Source: an uncultured Collinsella sp.
GTDB taxonomy: Bacteria > Actinomycetota > Coriobacteriia > Coriobacteriales > Coriobacteriaceae
Direction of reading: 5' to 3'
Length of the DNA: 64,000 nucleotides
Assembly: GCA_900757595.1 (NCBI GenBank)
Contig: CAAEOL010000031.1
Span: 1-64,000 of the forward strand
Part shown: positions 19,321-26,645 of the stretch, one piece after another
How positions within the stretch are numbered: position 1 is the stretch's first letter
Layout of the letters: every line of letters begins with the position of its first letter
Position numbers and translations under genes: made by a program
The notes under the pieces: generated by a model
The model's input: only the letters and a program-made list of their open reading frames with translations
What the model was told of the DNA's origin: nothing
The model's database searches: none

Positions 19321-19346
19321 GGCCAAAACCGATAGAAGTTTTGGCC
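19321..19346 (+). promoter_or_regulatory. 5' leader hairpin before the secreted-protein operon
   Basis: Perfect stem GGCCAAAAC / GTTTTGGCC with an 8-base loop, ending 20 bases before the ATG and next to the ribosome site AGGGAGG. It lacks a U-tract, so mRNA stabilisation or translation control is more likely than termination. Confidence 0.4.
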
Positions 19347-19366
19347 CCAGAAGCAGGGAGGTTCCC

Positions 19367-19663
19367 ATGGCATATTACTGGCCCCAGTACGGCGTCGCCA
19401 TCGAGGTCGACGACGATCCCTATCTCCTGCCTTTCGACGAAGAGGCGTTCCCCGATACGGCGGTCTACCACGTCACCACCGATGTTATCTGCGACCCCGA
19501 GTCGTTCTCGGCGCTCGCCCACCACATCGCGCGTATCCACGACATCGAGCTCCCTCACGACTTTGACGAGCTCATCTACTCGCGCCGCCTGATGCTTCAC
19601 ATGCTCTTTGGAGCGGACCCGTCCACGTTCGCACGTGTCTACACCACCAAGGACGCCGCATGA
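19367..19663 (+). CDS. Small conserved-looking hypothetical protein
   Basis: A 98-residue acidic soluble protein (starts MAYYWPQYGVAIEVDDD) with no signal peptide or membrane helix. Family unknown to me. ATG 19367 follows AGGGAGG, and the gene overlaps the next one by the ATGA junction at 19660, so the two are co-translated. As first gene of a run whose other members are membrane-anchored or exported, it could be a cytoplasmic regulator or assembly factor for them; that is only inference from position. Confidence 0.75.
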   Translation: MAYYWPQYGVAIEVDDDPYLLPFDEEAFPDTAVYHVTTDVICDPESFSALAHHIARIHDIELPHDFDELIYSRRLMLHMLFGADPSTFARVYTTKDAA

Positions 19664-20169
19664 GTGCGAAGAAGCCGCCCCGCCTCGCAGGACTGGGGCG
19701 TCGCAAGAAACTCGTCGTTGTCTGCCTGGCTATCGCCTGCGCCCTCATCGCCGTAGGGCTATACGCCTGGCAGTCGCAGCCCGTGCCCGAAGCGGGCGCC
19801 TCAGTCACGACGGCCGGGGGCAAAACGCGTCAGGAAATCCAAGATGAGCTCGATGCCATCGTCCGCGACAACATGATGACGATTTCGGTCGCGCCGGTCG
19901 CTCAGCTACAGGAGGACGGCAAGCTGCGCGTCAACGTGCAAAACGTCCAAGACAATAAATTTCCCCAGCGATTCCGCGTCATCCAAAACGACGAGACCAT
20001 GTACGAATCCGGTGTGGTCGAGACCGGCAAGACAATCGAGACGTGCCCCGCCGGCGACATCAAAGAAGGCGAGGCATACATCGAGATCCAGGCACTCGAT
20101 GCCAAGACCCTCGACAGCCACGGCAATCCGACACGTGTCAAGGTACGGGTTGAGCAAGCCGAGAACTAG
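19660..20169 (+). CDS. Single-pass membrane protein with extracytoplasmic domain
   Basis: A 169-residue protein: basic N-terminus, one membrane helix at about residues 18-37 (LVVVCLAIACALIAVGLYAW), then an outward-facing domain predicted to be beta-rich with one Cys (ETCPAGDIKEGEAYIEI). It overlaps the preceding gene by four bases. The domain is not one I recognise; its short beta-strand pattern would fit a small Ig-like or chaperone fold. It belongs to the same operon as the exported proteins downstream. Confidence 0.75.
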   Translation: MSAKKPPRLAGLGRRKKLVVVCLAIACALIAVGLYAWQSQPVPEAGASVTTAGGKTRQEIQDELDAIVRDNMMTISVAPVAQLQEDGKLRVNVQNVQDNKFPQRFRVIQNDETMYESGVVETGKTIETCPAGDIKEGEAYIEIQALDAKTLDSHGNPTRVKVRVEQAEN

Positions 20170-20259
20170 CTTTTTCGGCCGACGCGACACCGCACGCAAT
20201 TCACCAGCATTCGTCCAATCATCGCGGGGACGGCCCGCGGCGAATAGAAAGGAACGACC

Positions 20260-20859
20260 ATGGACATCACCAGGAACATGAACGGAGCCAGAGCGCTCGT
20301 CGTGGGCGCAGGGCTCGCGCTCGCGCTCGCAATGGGCGCCGCCCCGACGCCAGCTCTGGCAGCCGGGCGCGTTGGAACCACGAAAGTAATGGTCAGGACC
20401 GAGATCGACAACGTAGAGTTCAAAGTTCCGACGGTTATTCCCTTCGTCGCCAAGGCCGACGGCACGCTTCAGGGCCCCTCAGAAGACGCGACCACCATCG
20501 ACAATCATTCGGCCTACGGCATCCATGTCACCAACATGAAGATCGACGCCATGAACACCTGGACCATTGCCGCCGACGCCAAGGCCGGAACCGCGCAGAA
20601 TTCCATCGACTTTAAGGTCGGCCCCGACGGCGCACTCCAGAACGCCAGCGCCGCAATGCAGGAGACGGGCCTCGATCTTTCCAAGAATGCAGCCTTCGAC
20701 ATGGGCTACCAGGGCATTGCCGGCGGCACGGACAAAATTAAGCTCAAGACAAGCGGAAACGTCGCCCGCGTCACGCGCGACATCTTCCGCGTAACCGGCG
20801 AAGGCGATCAGGTTGCAACGATCACCTGGACGGTCGAGCCCGGTGCGCACACGGCATAA
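20260..20859 (+). CDS. Secreted beta-rich protein of unknown function
   Basis: A 199-residue protein with a clear Sec signal peptide (hydrophobic LVVGAGLALALAMGAA, cleavage after PALAA near residue 35). The mature part starts with strand-like segments (VEFKVPTVIPFVAKADG) and ends DQVATITWTVEPG. Its order of segments resembles the last 150 residues of the 476-residue protein at 21140-22570, suggesting a shared fold. ATG 20260 follows GAAAGGA. A pilin-like or surface-layer role is possible but unproven. Confidence 0.72.
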   Translation: MDITRNMNGARALVVGAGLALALAMGAAPTPALAAGRVGTTKVMVRTEIDNVEFKVPTVIPFVAKADGTLQGPSEDATTIDNHSAYGIHVTNMKIDAMNTWTIAADAKAGTAQNSIDFKVGPDGALQNASAAMQETGLDLSKNAAFDMGYQGIAGGTDKIKLKTSGNVARVTRDIFRVTGEGDQVATITWTVEPGAHTA

Positions 20860-21121
20860 GGCCGTCGCCCTGGCCGCCGTCAGTATCCTAGCGTTTGGGC
20901 CAGCCATGGCCTTTGCCCAGCAAGAACAGGCGCAGGCCGCCACGCAAGTGACGGTCGACCTCTCGGAGCTCGACCGCGGCAACTGCAAGGAACCGTTGGC
21001 ACAGACAGACGACAGACGATGGCTCTTGGCAGCAGGCGCCACGGCAGCAGGTGCGGGAACCGCCGGCCTCGGTCTGCACATCAAACGCAGCCAGAAACGA
21101 AACACGGACAGGCCGCACTAA
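20843..21121 (+). CDS. Small exported protein with degenerate cell-wall sorting signal
   Basis: A 92-residue protein if started at GTG 20843, 17 bases inside the previous gene. Residues 1-28 form a signal peptide (AVALAAVSILAFGPAMAFA). The C-terminus reads LAQTDD, a 20-residue hydrophobic Ala/Gly helix and a basic tail KRSQKR: the layout of an LPxTG-type sorting signal, with LAQTD in place of the usual LxxTG. The short mature part contains ELDRGNCKE, similar to EIDEGNCC in the next protein. The start is uncertain because the ribosome site is weak. Confidence 0.6.
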   Translation: MRTRHKAVALAAVSILAFGPAMAFAQQEQAQAATQVTVDLSELDRGNCKEPLAQTDDRRWLLAAGATAAGAGTAGLGLHIKRSQKRNTDRPH

Positions 21122-21139
21122 ATTAGCTAAGGAGACCCC

Positions 21140-22570
21140 ATGGCATCGAAGAACCTTTTGCCCGTCGTCGCACTCTGCGGCGCGCTCGCAACCGGAACGC
21201 CTGTCGCCGCTTGGGCGACTCCCGTCATGGCAGACTCCTTACCAGCAGCCCTAAGCTCCGCACCAAATCCGTCGAGCGCCATTGCGTGCAAGCGTTTTTC
21301 GTTCGCACAGGCCGCAATCTCAACCTCGGGATGCCTTCGTCGTAATACGGACGGCTCGATAGTCGTGGATATCAATCGTTCGAACAAGGCAAACGGCTCC
21401 CAGGCGGGGTGCGCCGTCTGCACATGGCGCTCGATTGTGCTCGATGCAGATGGCGATCCGTGCGATTTGGGGTTGCGCATCGATATCGCTTCGGTCGATG
21501 ACTCGGCGAACGGAGCGAAGGTCGCCTTCGACGGTGCGTTTTTCGAGAAAGGAGGCGGTATATGTCTGGGCTGCGCCGCCGCGAATGCAGACGATGTGCA
21601 GCCCACCCTCTCATTCACGGCATCGCTGCGGCTGACCAAGGCGGGCACCGATGCCATCGCGGCGGGAGAAGCATCCCTGCTGTTCTACGCCGCCAGTACC
21701 GAAGACACAGACATTCATTTCGAGAAGCCGGCCGGATCGCTCAGCCTTACGCGCGGGACGGAGGCAGGCCCTATTGCGATCGATACCCACACGCTAGGCA
21801 GGCAACGCATTCTTGCCGACCCGGCGCTTCTCGAGATGGAGTGGAACGGATCCGGAGCCATCGGGATTGTCCCCTCCGCGCTTGACGCCAAGACGCTCCC
21901 CTCAAACGACGAACCCATCAACGCAACCATACAAGAAGAGAGCACGGACAAAGAAGCAGGTGCGGGCGACACGCCGTCGCCGACAAACAGCGTCCCAGCT
22001 TCTTTCGAAGCACCGAATGAGCCCGCTACCGGTCCAAACGATCCCGAGCTCGCGGACAGTCTGGGACTTGCTGATCCTCAGGAGATCGATGAAGGTAACT
22101 GCTGCGTGCTTGCCGCCCTCGACCACACAGAGGTCATCGATGCTGCAAACATCGAAGTTGCCGCCGCCAATCAGCCCGTCCGCACGTCGGCCATCATCGC
22201 ATTTCCCGAATCCATCGAAGTCGTCTTTTTGCCATCGGGCGAGGTCGTGGCCCCAACACTGCTCACCTTGTTGGGCGCCAAGAATACTCGAAACGAAATT
22301 AAAAAGGTCACGGTTGTCGACCCTGCAACCACCGCTAAACTGCGTCTATACGCCGTTGCCCCAGACGGAGGCAAGACCTTGGAATTCGATGGCGACACAC
22401 TTCTAGCCTGGCGACGTCTGGACATTATGCAAGACGTCTCGTATCAGATCGAACTCGAAGGGTTTGATCGTGCCCGCGATGCCAATATCATCGCCGCGGC
22501 TATTGAATCCCCGCAGCGGCTTATGACACTGCGCTTTGACTACTACCCCTATGTCCCGACAACCACCTGA
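21140..22570 (+). CDS. Large secreted protein, probable surface component
   Basis: A 476-residue exported protein with a signal peptide (residues 1-31, ending ATPVMA). The first mature half has two CxxC pairs (CAVC, CLGC) within a beta-rich domain; a linker rich in Pro, Ser, Thr, Glu and Asp spans about 250-310; the last 150 residues form a second beta-rich domain similar in layout to the 199-residue protein upstream. No sorting signal is seen at the C-terminus. ATG 21140 follows AAGGAGA. Function unknown; it closes the run of exported proteins. Confidence 0.75.
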   Translation: MASKNLLPVVALCGALATGTPVAAWATPVMADSLPAALSSAPNPSSAIACKRFSFAQAAISTSGCLRRNTDGSIVVDINRSNKANGSQAGCAVCTWRSIVLDADGDPCDLGLRIDIASVDDSANGAKVAFDGAFFEKGGGICLGCAAANADDVQPTLSFTASLRLTKAGTDAIAAGEASLLFYAASTEDTDIHFEKPAGSLSLTRGTEAGPIAIDTHTLGRQRILADPALLEMEWNGSGAIGIVPSALDAKTLPSNDEPINATIQEESTDKEAGAGDTPSPTNSVPASFEAPNEPATGPNDPELADSLGLADPQEIDEGNCCVLAALDHTEVIDAANIEVAAANQPVRTSAIIAFPESIEVVFLPSGEVVAPTLLTLLGAKNTRNEIKKVTVVDPATTAKLRLYAVAPDGGKTLEFDGDTLLAWRRLDIMQDVSYQIELEGFDRARDANIIAAAIESPQRLMTLRFDYYPYVPTTT

Positions 22571-22593
22571 GGCTTAAATGCTGCGCATCATTC

Positions 22594-22619
22594 CTAATAC
22601 CACTTATATAACGTATTAG
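22594..22619. promoter_or_regulatory. Operator-like inverted repeat before the DUF554 gene
   Basis: Perfect 7-bp inverted repeat CTAATAC / GTATTAG with a 12-base AT-rich centre containing TATATA, 70 bases before the start codon. It may be a promoter core embedded in a repressor site. Confidence 0.35.
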
Positions 22620-22688
22620 ATGAGTCGCGATGTGCCTCGCATTTCGTTCTGCTACGATTGCCACGTTGGCATCAATACAGGAGGGCTC

Positions 22689-23405
22689 ATGCCGGGCTTG
22701 GGAACAATCATCAACGTTGCGCTTTTAGTTGCGGGCGGTCTTTTGGGATTAGCGGGCGGCCGCTTCATTACACCGCGCATCCAAGACACGCTCATGAAAG
22801 CATCGGGGCTGTGCGTCCTGTTTATCGGCCTGGGCGGCACCATGCAAAAGATGCTCATCATCGATGGAAAGGCGCTAGCGACCACCGGTACCACCATGCT
22901 CATCGTCTCATTTGCGCTCGGTTCGCTCATCGGCGAGGCCATCAACTTGGAGGCCGCCATCGAGAACCTTGGCGAATGGCTCAAGCGCAAGACTGGCAGT
23001 GAGGGCGATAACGAGTTCACCAACGCTTTTGTCTCGACTTCACTCACCGTGTGCATCGGCGCCATGGCCATTGTGGGATCGATCCAGGACGGCCTGCTCG
23101 GCGACTGGTCAACGCTTGCCCTCAAGGGCGCACTGGACTGCATCATCGTCTGCACCATGACGGCCTCGCTTGGCCGCGGCTGCATCTTCTCCGCCCTGCC
23201 CGTCGCCGTGTTCCAGGGGACGATCACGTTGTTTGCCGGCGCGCTCTCCCCCATCATGACCACAGCAGCCCTCAACAGCCTTTCGCTCGTAGGCTCCATG
23301 CTCATCTTCTGCGTCGGCGTCAACCTCATCCGTCCTCAGACCTTCCGCACGGCCAATATGCTTCCCTCCGTCGTCATCGCCGTCATATACGCCCTCCTGT
23401 TCTAA
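22689..23405 (+). CDS. DUF554-family membrane protein
   Basis: A 238-residue protein with seven or so membrane helices matching the DUF554 (YdfK/YqgA-like) family: it begins MPGLGTIINVALLVAGGLLG, has GLCVLFIGLGGTMQ, and ends with a hydrophobic helix. Members are proposed transporters of unknown substrate. ATG 22689 is directly preceded by AGGAGGG; the open frame reaches 22620 but that part overlaps the presumed promoter. Confidence 0.85.
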   Translation: MPGLGTIINVALLVAGGLLGLAGGRFITPRIQDTLMKASGLCVLFIGLGGTMQKMLIIDGKALATTGTTMLIVSFALGSLIGEAINLEAAIENLGEWLKRKTGSEGDNEFTNAFVSTSLTVCIGAMAIVGSIQDGLLGDWSTLALKGALDCIIVCTMTASLGRGCIFSALPVAVFQGTITLFAGALSPIMTTAALNSLSLVGSMLIFCVGVNLIRPQTFRTANMLPSVVIAVIYALLF

Positions 23406-23492
23406 ATCTAGCAACGCAGCGGTATCTCGAACATCTGTTTGATGCTGTGCTATGATATGAGGTCACCGTAGCTGCGTTCGAGAGGAGGAGCG

Positions 23493-25232
23493 GTGGCCGA
23501 CCAGGACATCAAGATGCTCATCGAGCGCATTATGGCCGAGGCCCGGACCCATCAGTCCGCCCGCTTCTCAAACGAAACCTACGCAGACGAGCCGATTCTC
23601 AAAACCGGCCGACAGATGCAGAATTTCCTCCCCGACCAGTACCGTAAAATGCGCGAGATATCGCGCTGGCAGGATGACCCCAAGGGCGGTGCGGGCCGCT
23701 GGCTTTCGGAAGCCGAGCTTTTTTACCGCCAGGGCCTGCTGATGGCCGACTTTGAGGACGACTGTCCCTACAACGGCACCTTTAAGTCGTACTTTCCCAC
23801 CTACAACGCCATGAGCGACCGGCAACTGCGCGGCTACTTTACCTGGCGTGCCCAAGTGCGCCGCGGAACCGTCGAGGAAACGTCTACGTCCTTTGCCTTT
23901 CTGTATCTCTATGAGCTGATCTGCGGCATTGGCGTAGATAATCCACTCGATGGTTTTAACAAGATCAAGGCTTTTTGGGATGTCTATCGCGCCTTCGAGC
24001 CCGGCATCGACCGGTTTGCGCGCGTGTGGCTGCAAGATTACGCCGTGTTCCACGGGCTCGACCCCAAGCTGCTTCGCGACTCTAAAACCGTCATGTTCGA
24101 TAACGCCCTTATCGAACTGCGGCGCGCGGCACGAGACCTTGTACCGGCACCGTCCGGCCAGACCCCTAAGCGTCGCAAAACCTCCGAGCCCACGCTCCCC
24201 CTTCCGCCCGATGAAGCGCGCGAGGAGCGACTCACGGCCGCCATCAACGCCCTCTCCACGTACAACCTAAGTAGCTCGCGGCTCGACCGCAGCCACCACC
24301 GTGATCTGCGCCACGTGGCGTGCGCCGTGTATGTCCGCATGGCGCGCTACTATGACACGCACCGAAAGACCGGCATCGTGGCAAGTTTATTTGGGGAGGA
24401 GACGGCCATGCCCTACACCATGTTTGCCTCGGCCGTATTCTTTGCGCCCGAGCGCCACGAGGACTGCGAATACCGTCTGGACCCCATCCATATCTACCGT
24501 TGCCAAAACGGTTTTTGGGAATGCATGCGGATTCACGGTAGCAGGCAAAAGAGCAGCAAGCTCGGTGAAATGATGCGCGCCTGCGACCAACGCCTGCGCC
24601 TGGCGCTGGACCCCGCCCATCCCCTTAAGGAAGAAAAGGTCCCCAAATATCTGGCCAAGATTATCGATGACGAGATTGTGGCATGGCTTTCGTGGGACGC
24701 CGCACACCAGCCCGTCAAGATCGATATCGATTTGAGCCAGCTGGGGCACATTCGGAGCGCTGCCGCACAAACGCGCGAAGCGCTTTTGATCGACGAGGAA
24801 CGCGAGGACGGCACGCTTGCGGATGCCGAGGTGACAGTTGCCGAACGACGGGAAGCCAAGCCCGTGGCCGGCACGATCGCCGAACCAGTCGCGACGACCA
24901 TGCAGCAGGACGAGGCTAGCGAGCCGACCATCTCCACCGAGCAGTTTGGCGTCGTGGCCCCGCTCCTCGCACCAGCACCCACGTCCGCTGACACCGCGTC
25001 CGCACTCGGTCCCGCCGCAGACGCCTATCTTCGAGCACTACTCGAGCAAAACGCAGCGCAGACGGCATCGGCGGTGGCGCAGTCGGGCAAGAGTGAGGAC
25101 ATGCTTGTCGATACCATCAACGAGGCGCTCTTTGACCTGGTGGGAGACACCGTTATCGAATTCGGCGCGGCAGGGCCGCAGATTATCGAGGACTACGAAG
25201 CAGACGTGAGAGGATACCTAGACCATGAGTGA
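23493..25232 (+). CDS. TerB_N / TerB_C domain protein
   Basis: A 579-residue protein. The TerB_N domain spans about residues 55-200, with the family pattern LRGYFTWRAQVRRG ... FAFLYLYELICGIG ... WLQDYAVFHGL. The centre carries a basic region, and a TerB_C-like segment closes the protein (NEALFDLVGDTVIEFG ... IIEDYEADVRGYL). A low-complexity Ala/Pro/Thr linker lies at about 440-520. GTG 23493 follows GAGGAGGAG. The gene overlaps the ATPase gene by 8 bases. Known from the family: TerB_N proteins occur with helicases and ATPases in predicted stress or anti-phage systems. Inference: here it is the adaptor or sensor of a three-gene system. Confidence 0.82.
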   Translation: MADQDIKMLIERIMAEARTHQSARFSNETYADEPILKTGRQMQNFLPDQYRKMREISRWQDDPKGGAGRWLSEAELFYRQGLLMADFEDDCPYNGTFKSYFPTYNAMSDRQLRGYFTWRAQVRRGTVEETSTSFAFLYLYELICGIGVDNPLDGFNKIKAFWDVYRAFEPGIDRFARVWLQDYAVFHGLDPKLLRDSKTVMFDNALIELRRAARDLVPAPSGQTPKRRKTSEPTLPLPPDEAREERLTAAINALSTYNLSSSRLDRSHHRDLRHVACAVYVRMARYYDTHRKTGIVASLFGEETAMPYTMFASAVFFAPERHEDCEYRLDPIHIYRCQNGFWECMRIHGSRQKSSKLGEMMRACDQRLRLALDPAHPLKEEKVPKYLAKIIDDEIVAWLSWDAAHQPVKIDIDLSQLGHIRSAAAQTREALLIDEEREDGTLADAEVTVAERREAKPVAGTIAEPVATTMQQDEASEPTISTEQFGVVAPLLAPAPTSADTASALGPAADAYLRALLEQNAAQTASAVAQSGKSEDMLVDTINEALFDLVGDTVIEFGAAGPQIIEDYEADVRGYLDHE

Positions 25233-26529
25233 TACCGCATCCGCAGCACCCCGCGTGCCCAAGCGCGTCGCTGCCGTCATTCTCAACTCGCTCAAGGGCG
25301 GCGTGGTCCCGCGCATCGGCCTTCCTTACATCACCGTAGGGCGCGAGGTCGAGATCCGCGCCCTGCTCACCGATTTAAGTCTCATCGCCGATGGCGGCGC
25401 GAGCTTCCGCTTTTTAGTCGGTCGCTACGGCGCCGGTAAGAGCTTTTTGCTCCAGACCATCCGCACGCACGCCATGGGCGAGGGATTCGTCGTCGCCGAT
25501 GCCGACTTGTCGCCCGAGCGACGCCTGCAGGGCGGTCAGGGGCAGGGCCTTGCCACCTACCGCGAGCTCATCCGCAATATATCGACCAAGACGCGCCCCG
25601 AGGGCGGTGCGCTCAACCTTATTCTGGATCGCTGGGTCGCCTCGTGTGCCAACGTCGACGAGTCGGTCGTCAATGCCCAACTGACCCCGCTCGAGGAGAT
25701 GGTCCACGGCTTCGACTTCACCCGCATGCTTCGCCGCTATCGCACGGCCGTATCCGAGGGCGACGAAGAGGCCATGAGCCGCGTGACCAAATGGATCCGC
25801 GGCGAATACCGCACCAAGAGCGAGGCTCGCGCCGAACTGGGGTCCTCAACCATCATCAGCGACGATGACTGGTACGACTACGTCAAACTCATCGCGCGTT
25901 TTTTGGTTTGCAGCGGCTACAAGGGCATGCTGGTGCTCATCGACGAGCTCGTGAATCTGTATAAGATTCCCAACGCTATCACGCGCCAGTACAACTACGA
26001 GAAGATCCTGACCATGTACAACGACACACTTCAGGGCAAGGCGCAGTACCTGGGCATGATCATGGGTGGCACGCCGACCTCCATCGAGGACCGCCGCCGC
26101 GGTGTGTTTTCCTACGAGGCCCTACGCAGCCGACTCGCCCAGGGCCGCTTTGCGCGCGAGGACCTTAAGGACATGCTTGCGCCCATCATCCGCCTGCAAC
26201 CACTCACCTACGAGGAGTTGCTGGTGCTGATCGAAAAACTCATGCAAATTCACGCCGGCTACTTTGGCTGGACGCCCACGCTGACCGAAAACGACTTGGT
26301 TGACTTCCTCAAGATTGAGTTCGGTCGTGTGGGAGCCGACACGCACCTGACGCCGCGCGAGGTCATTCGTGACTTTATCGAGTTGCTCGACATCCTATGC
26401 CAAAACCCCGACGCCAACGTGGCCGAGCTGCTGCAAAGCGTCGGCGGCGACGCGCTGGCGCCGGCAGCCGCAACAGGCGACACCGGCACCGCAGGCGGCG
26501 ACCGCAACTTCGCCGAGTTCACCATCTAA
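25225..26529 (+). CDS. BrxD-like P-loop ATPase (DUF2791)
   Basis: A 434-residue ATPase. Walker A is GRYGAGKS (about 66-73), Walker B GMLVLIDEL (about 234-242), and TPTSIEDRRRGVFSYEALRSRL near residue 285 matches the DUF2791/BrxD family found in several BREX subtypes. It overlaps the TerB gene by 8 bases, so expression is coupled. No PglX methyltransferase, PglZ phosphatase or BrxL is nearby, so this is not a standard BREX locus. The stop codon lies at the edge of a CCTGTCCC-type palindrome. Confidence 0.85.
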   Translation: MSDTASAAPRVPKRVAAVILNSLKGGVVPRIGLPYITVGREVEIRALLTDLSLIADGGASFRFLVGRYGAGKSFLLQTIRTHAMGEGFVVADADLSPERRLQGGQGQGLATYRELIRNISTKTRPEGGALNLILDRWVASCANVDESVVNAQLTPLEEMVHGFDFTRMLRRYRTAVSEGDEEAMSRVTKWIRGEYRTKSEARAELGSSTIISDDDWYDYVKLIARFLVCSGYKGMLVLIDELVNLYKIPNAITRQYNYEKILTMYNDTLQGKAQYLGMIMGGTPTSIEDRRRGVFSYEALRSRLAQGRFAREDLKDMLAPIIRLQPLTYEELLVLIEKLMQIHAGYFGWTPTLTENDLVDFLKIEFGRVGADTHLTPREVIRDFIELLDILCQNPDANVAELLQSVGGDALAPAAATGDTGTAGGDRNFAEFTI

Positions 26530-26582
26530 CCTACCAAAAAGGGACAGGTTTATTTTGGCAGGTTTTATCTGGGCAAACGTTG
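26528..26582 (-). repeat. CCTGTCCC-loop palindromic repeat, copy 1
   Basis: Inverted repeat AACCTACCAAAA / TTTTGGCAGGTT around the loop AGGGACAGGTTTA, followed by TTATCTGGGCAAACGTTG. Nearly the same 55 bases occur inverted at 50583-50639. It lies inside the operon between the BrxD-like ATPase and the helicase. Confidence 0.8.
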
Positions 26583-26645
26583 AAGCAGTAATGCAGCAAG
26601 CCGTTGCCAGCCGCGTTGAGAAATTCGTTGTTGAAAGGAGGCCCC

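Larger units (their letters stand above)
19022..19366. other. Divergent intergenic region with leader hairpin
   Basis: This 345-base gap separates the ldh-etf operon (leftward) from the secreted-protein run (rightward), so promoters for both must lie here. I see no gene. It holds a direct repeat at 19275-19292 and a perfect 9-bp hairpin at 19321-19346, listed separately. No known riboswitch core was recognised. Confidence 0.5.
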
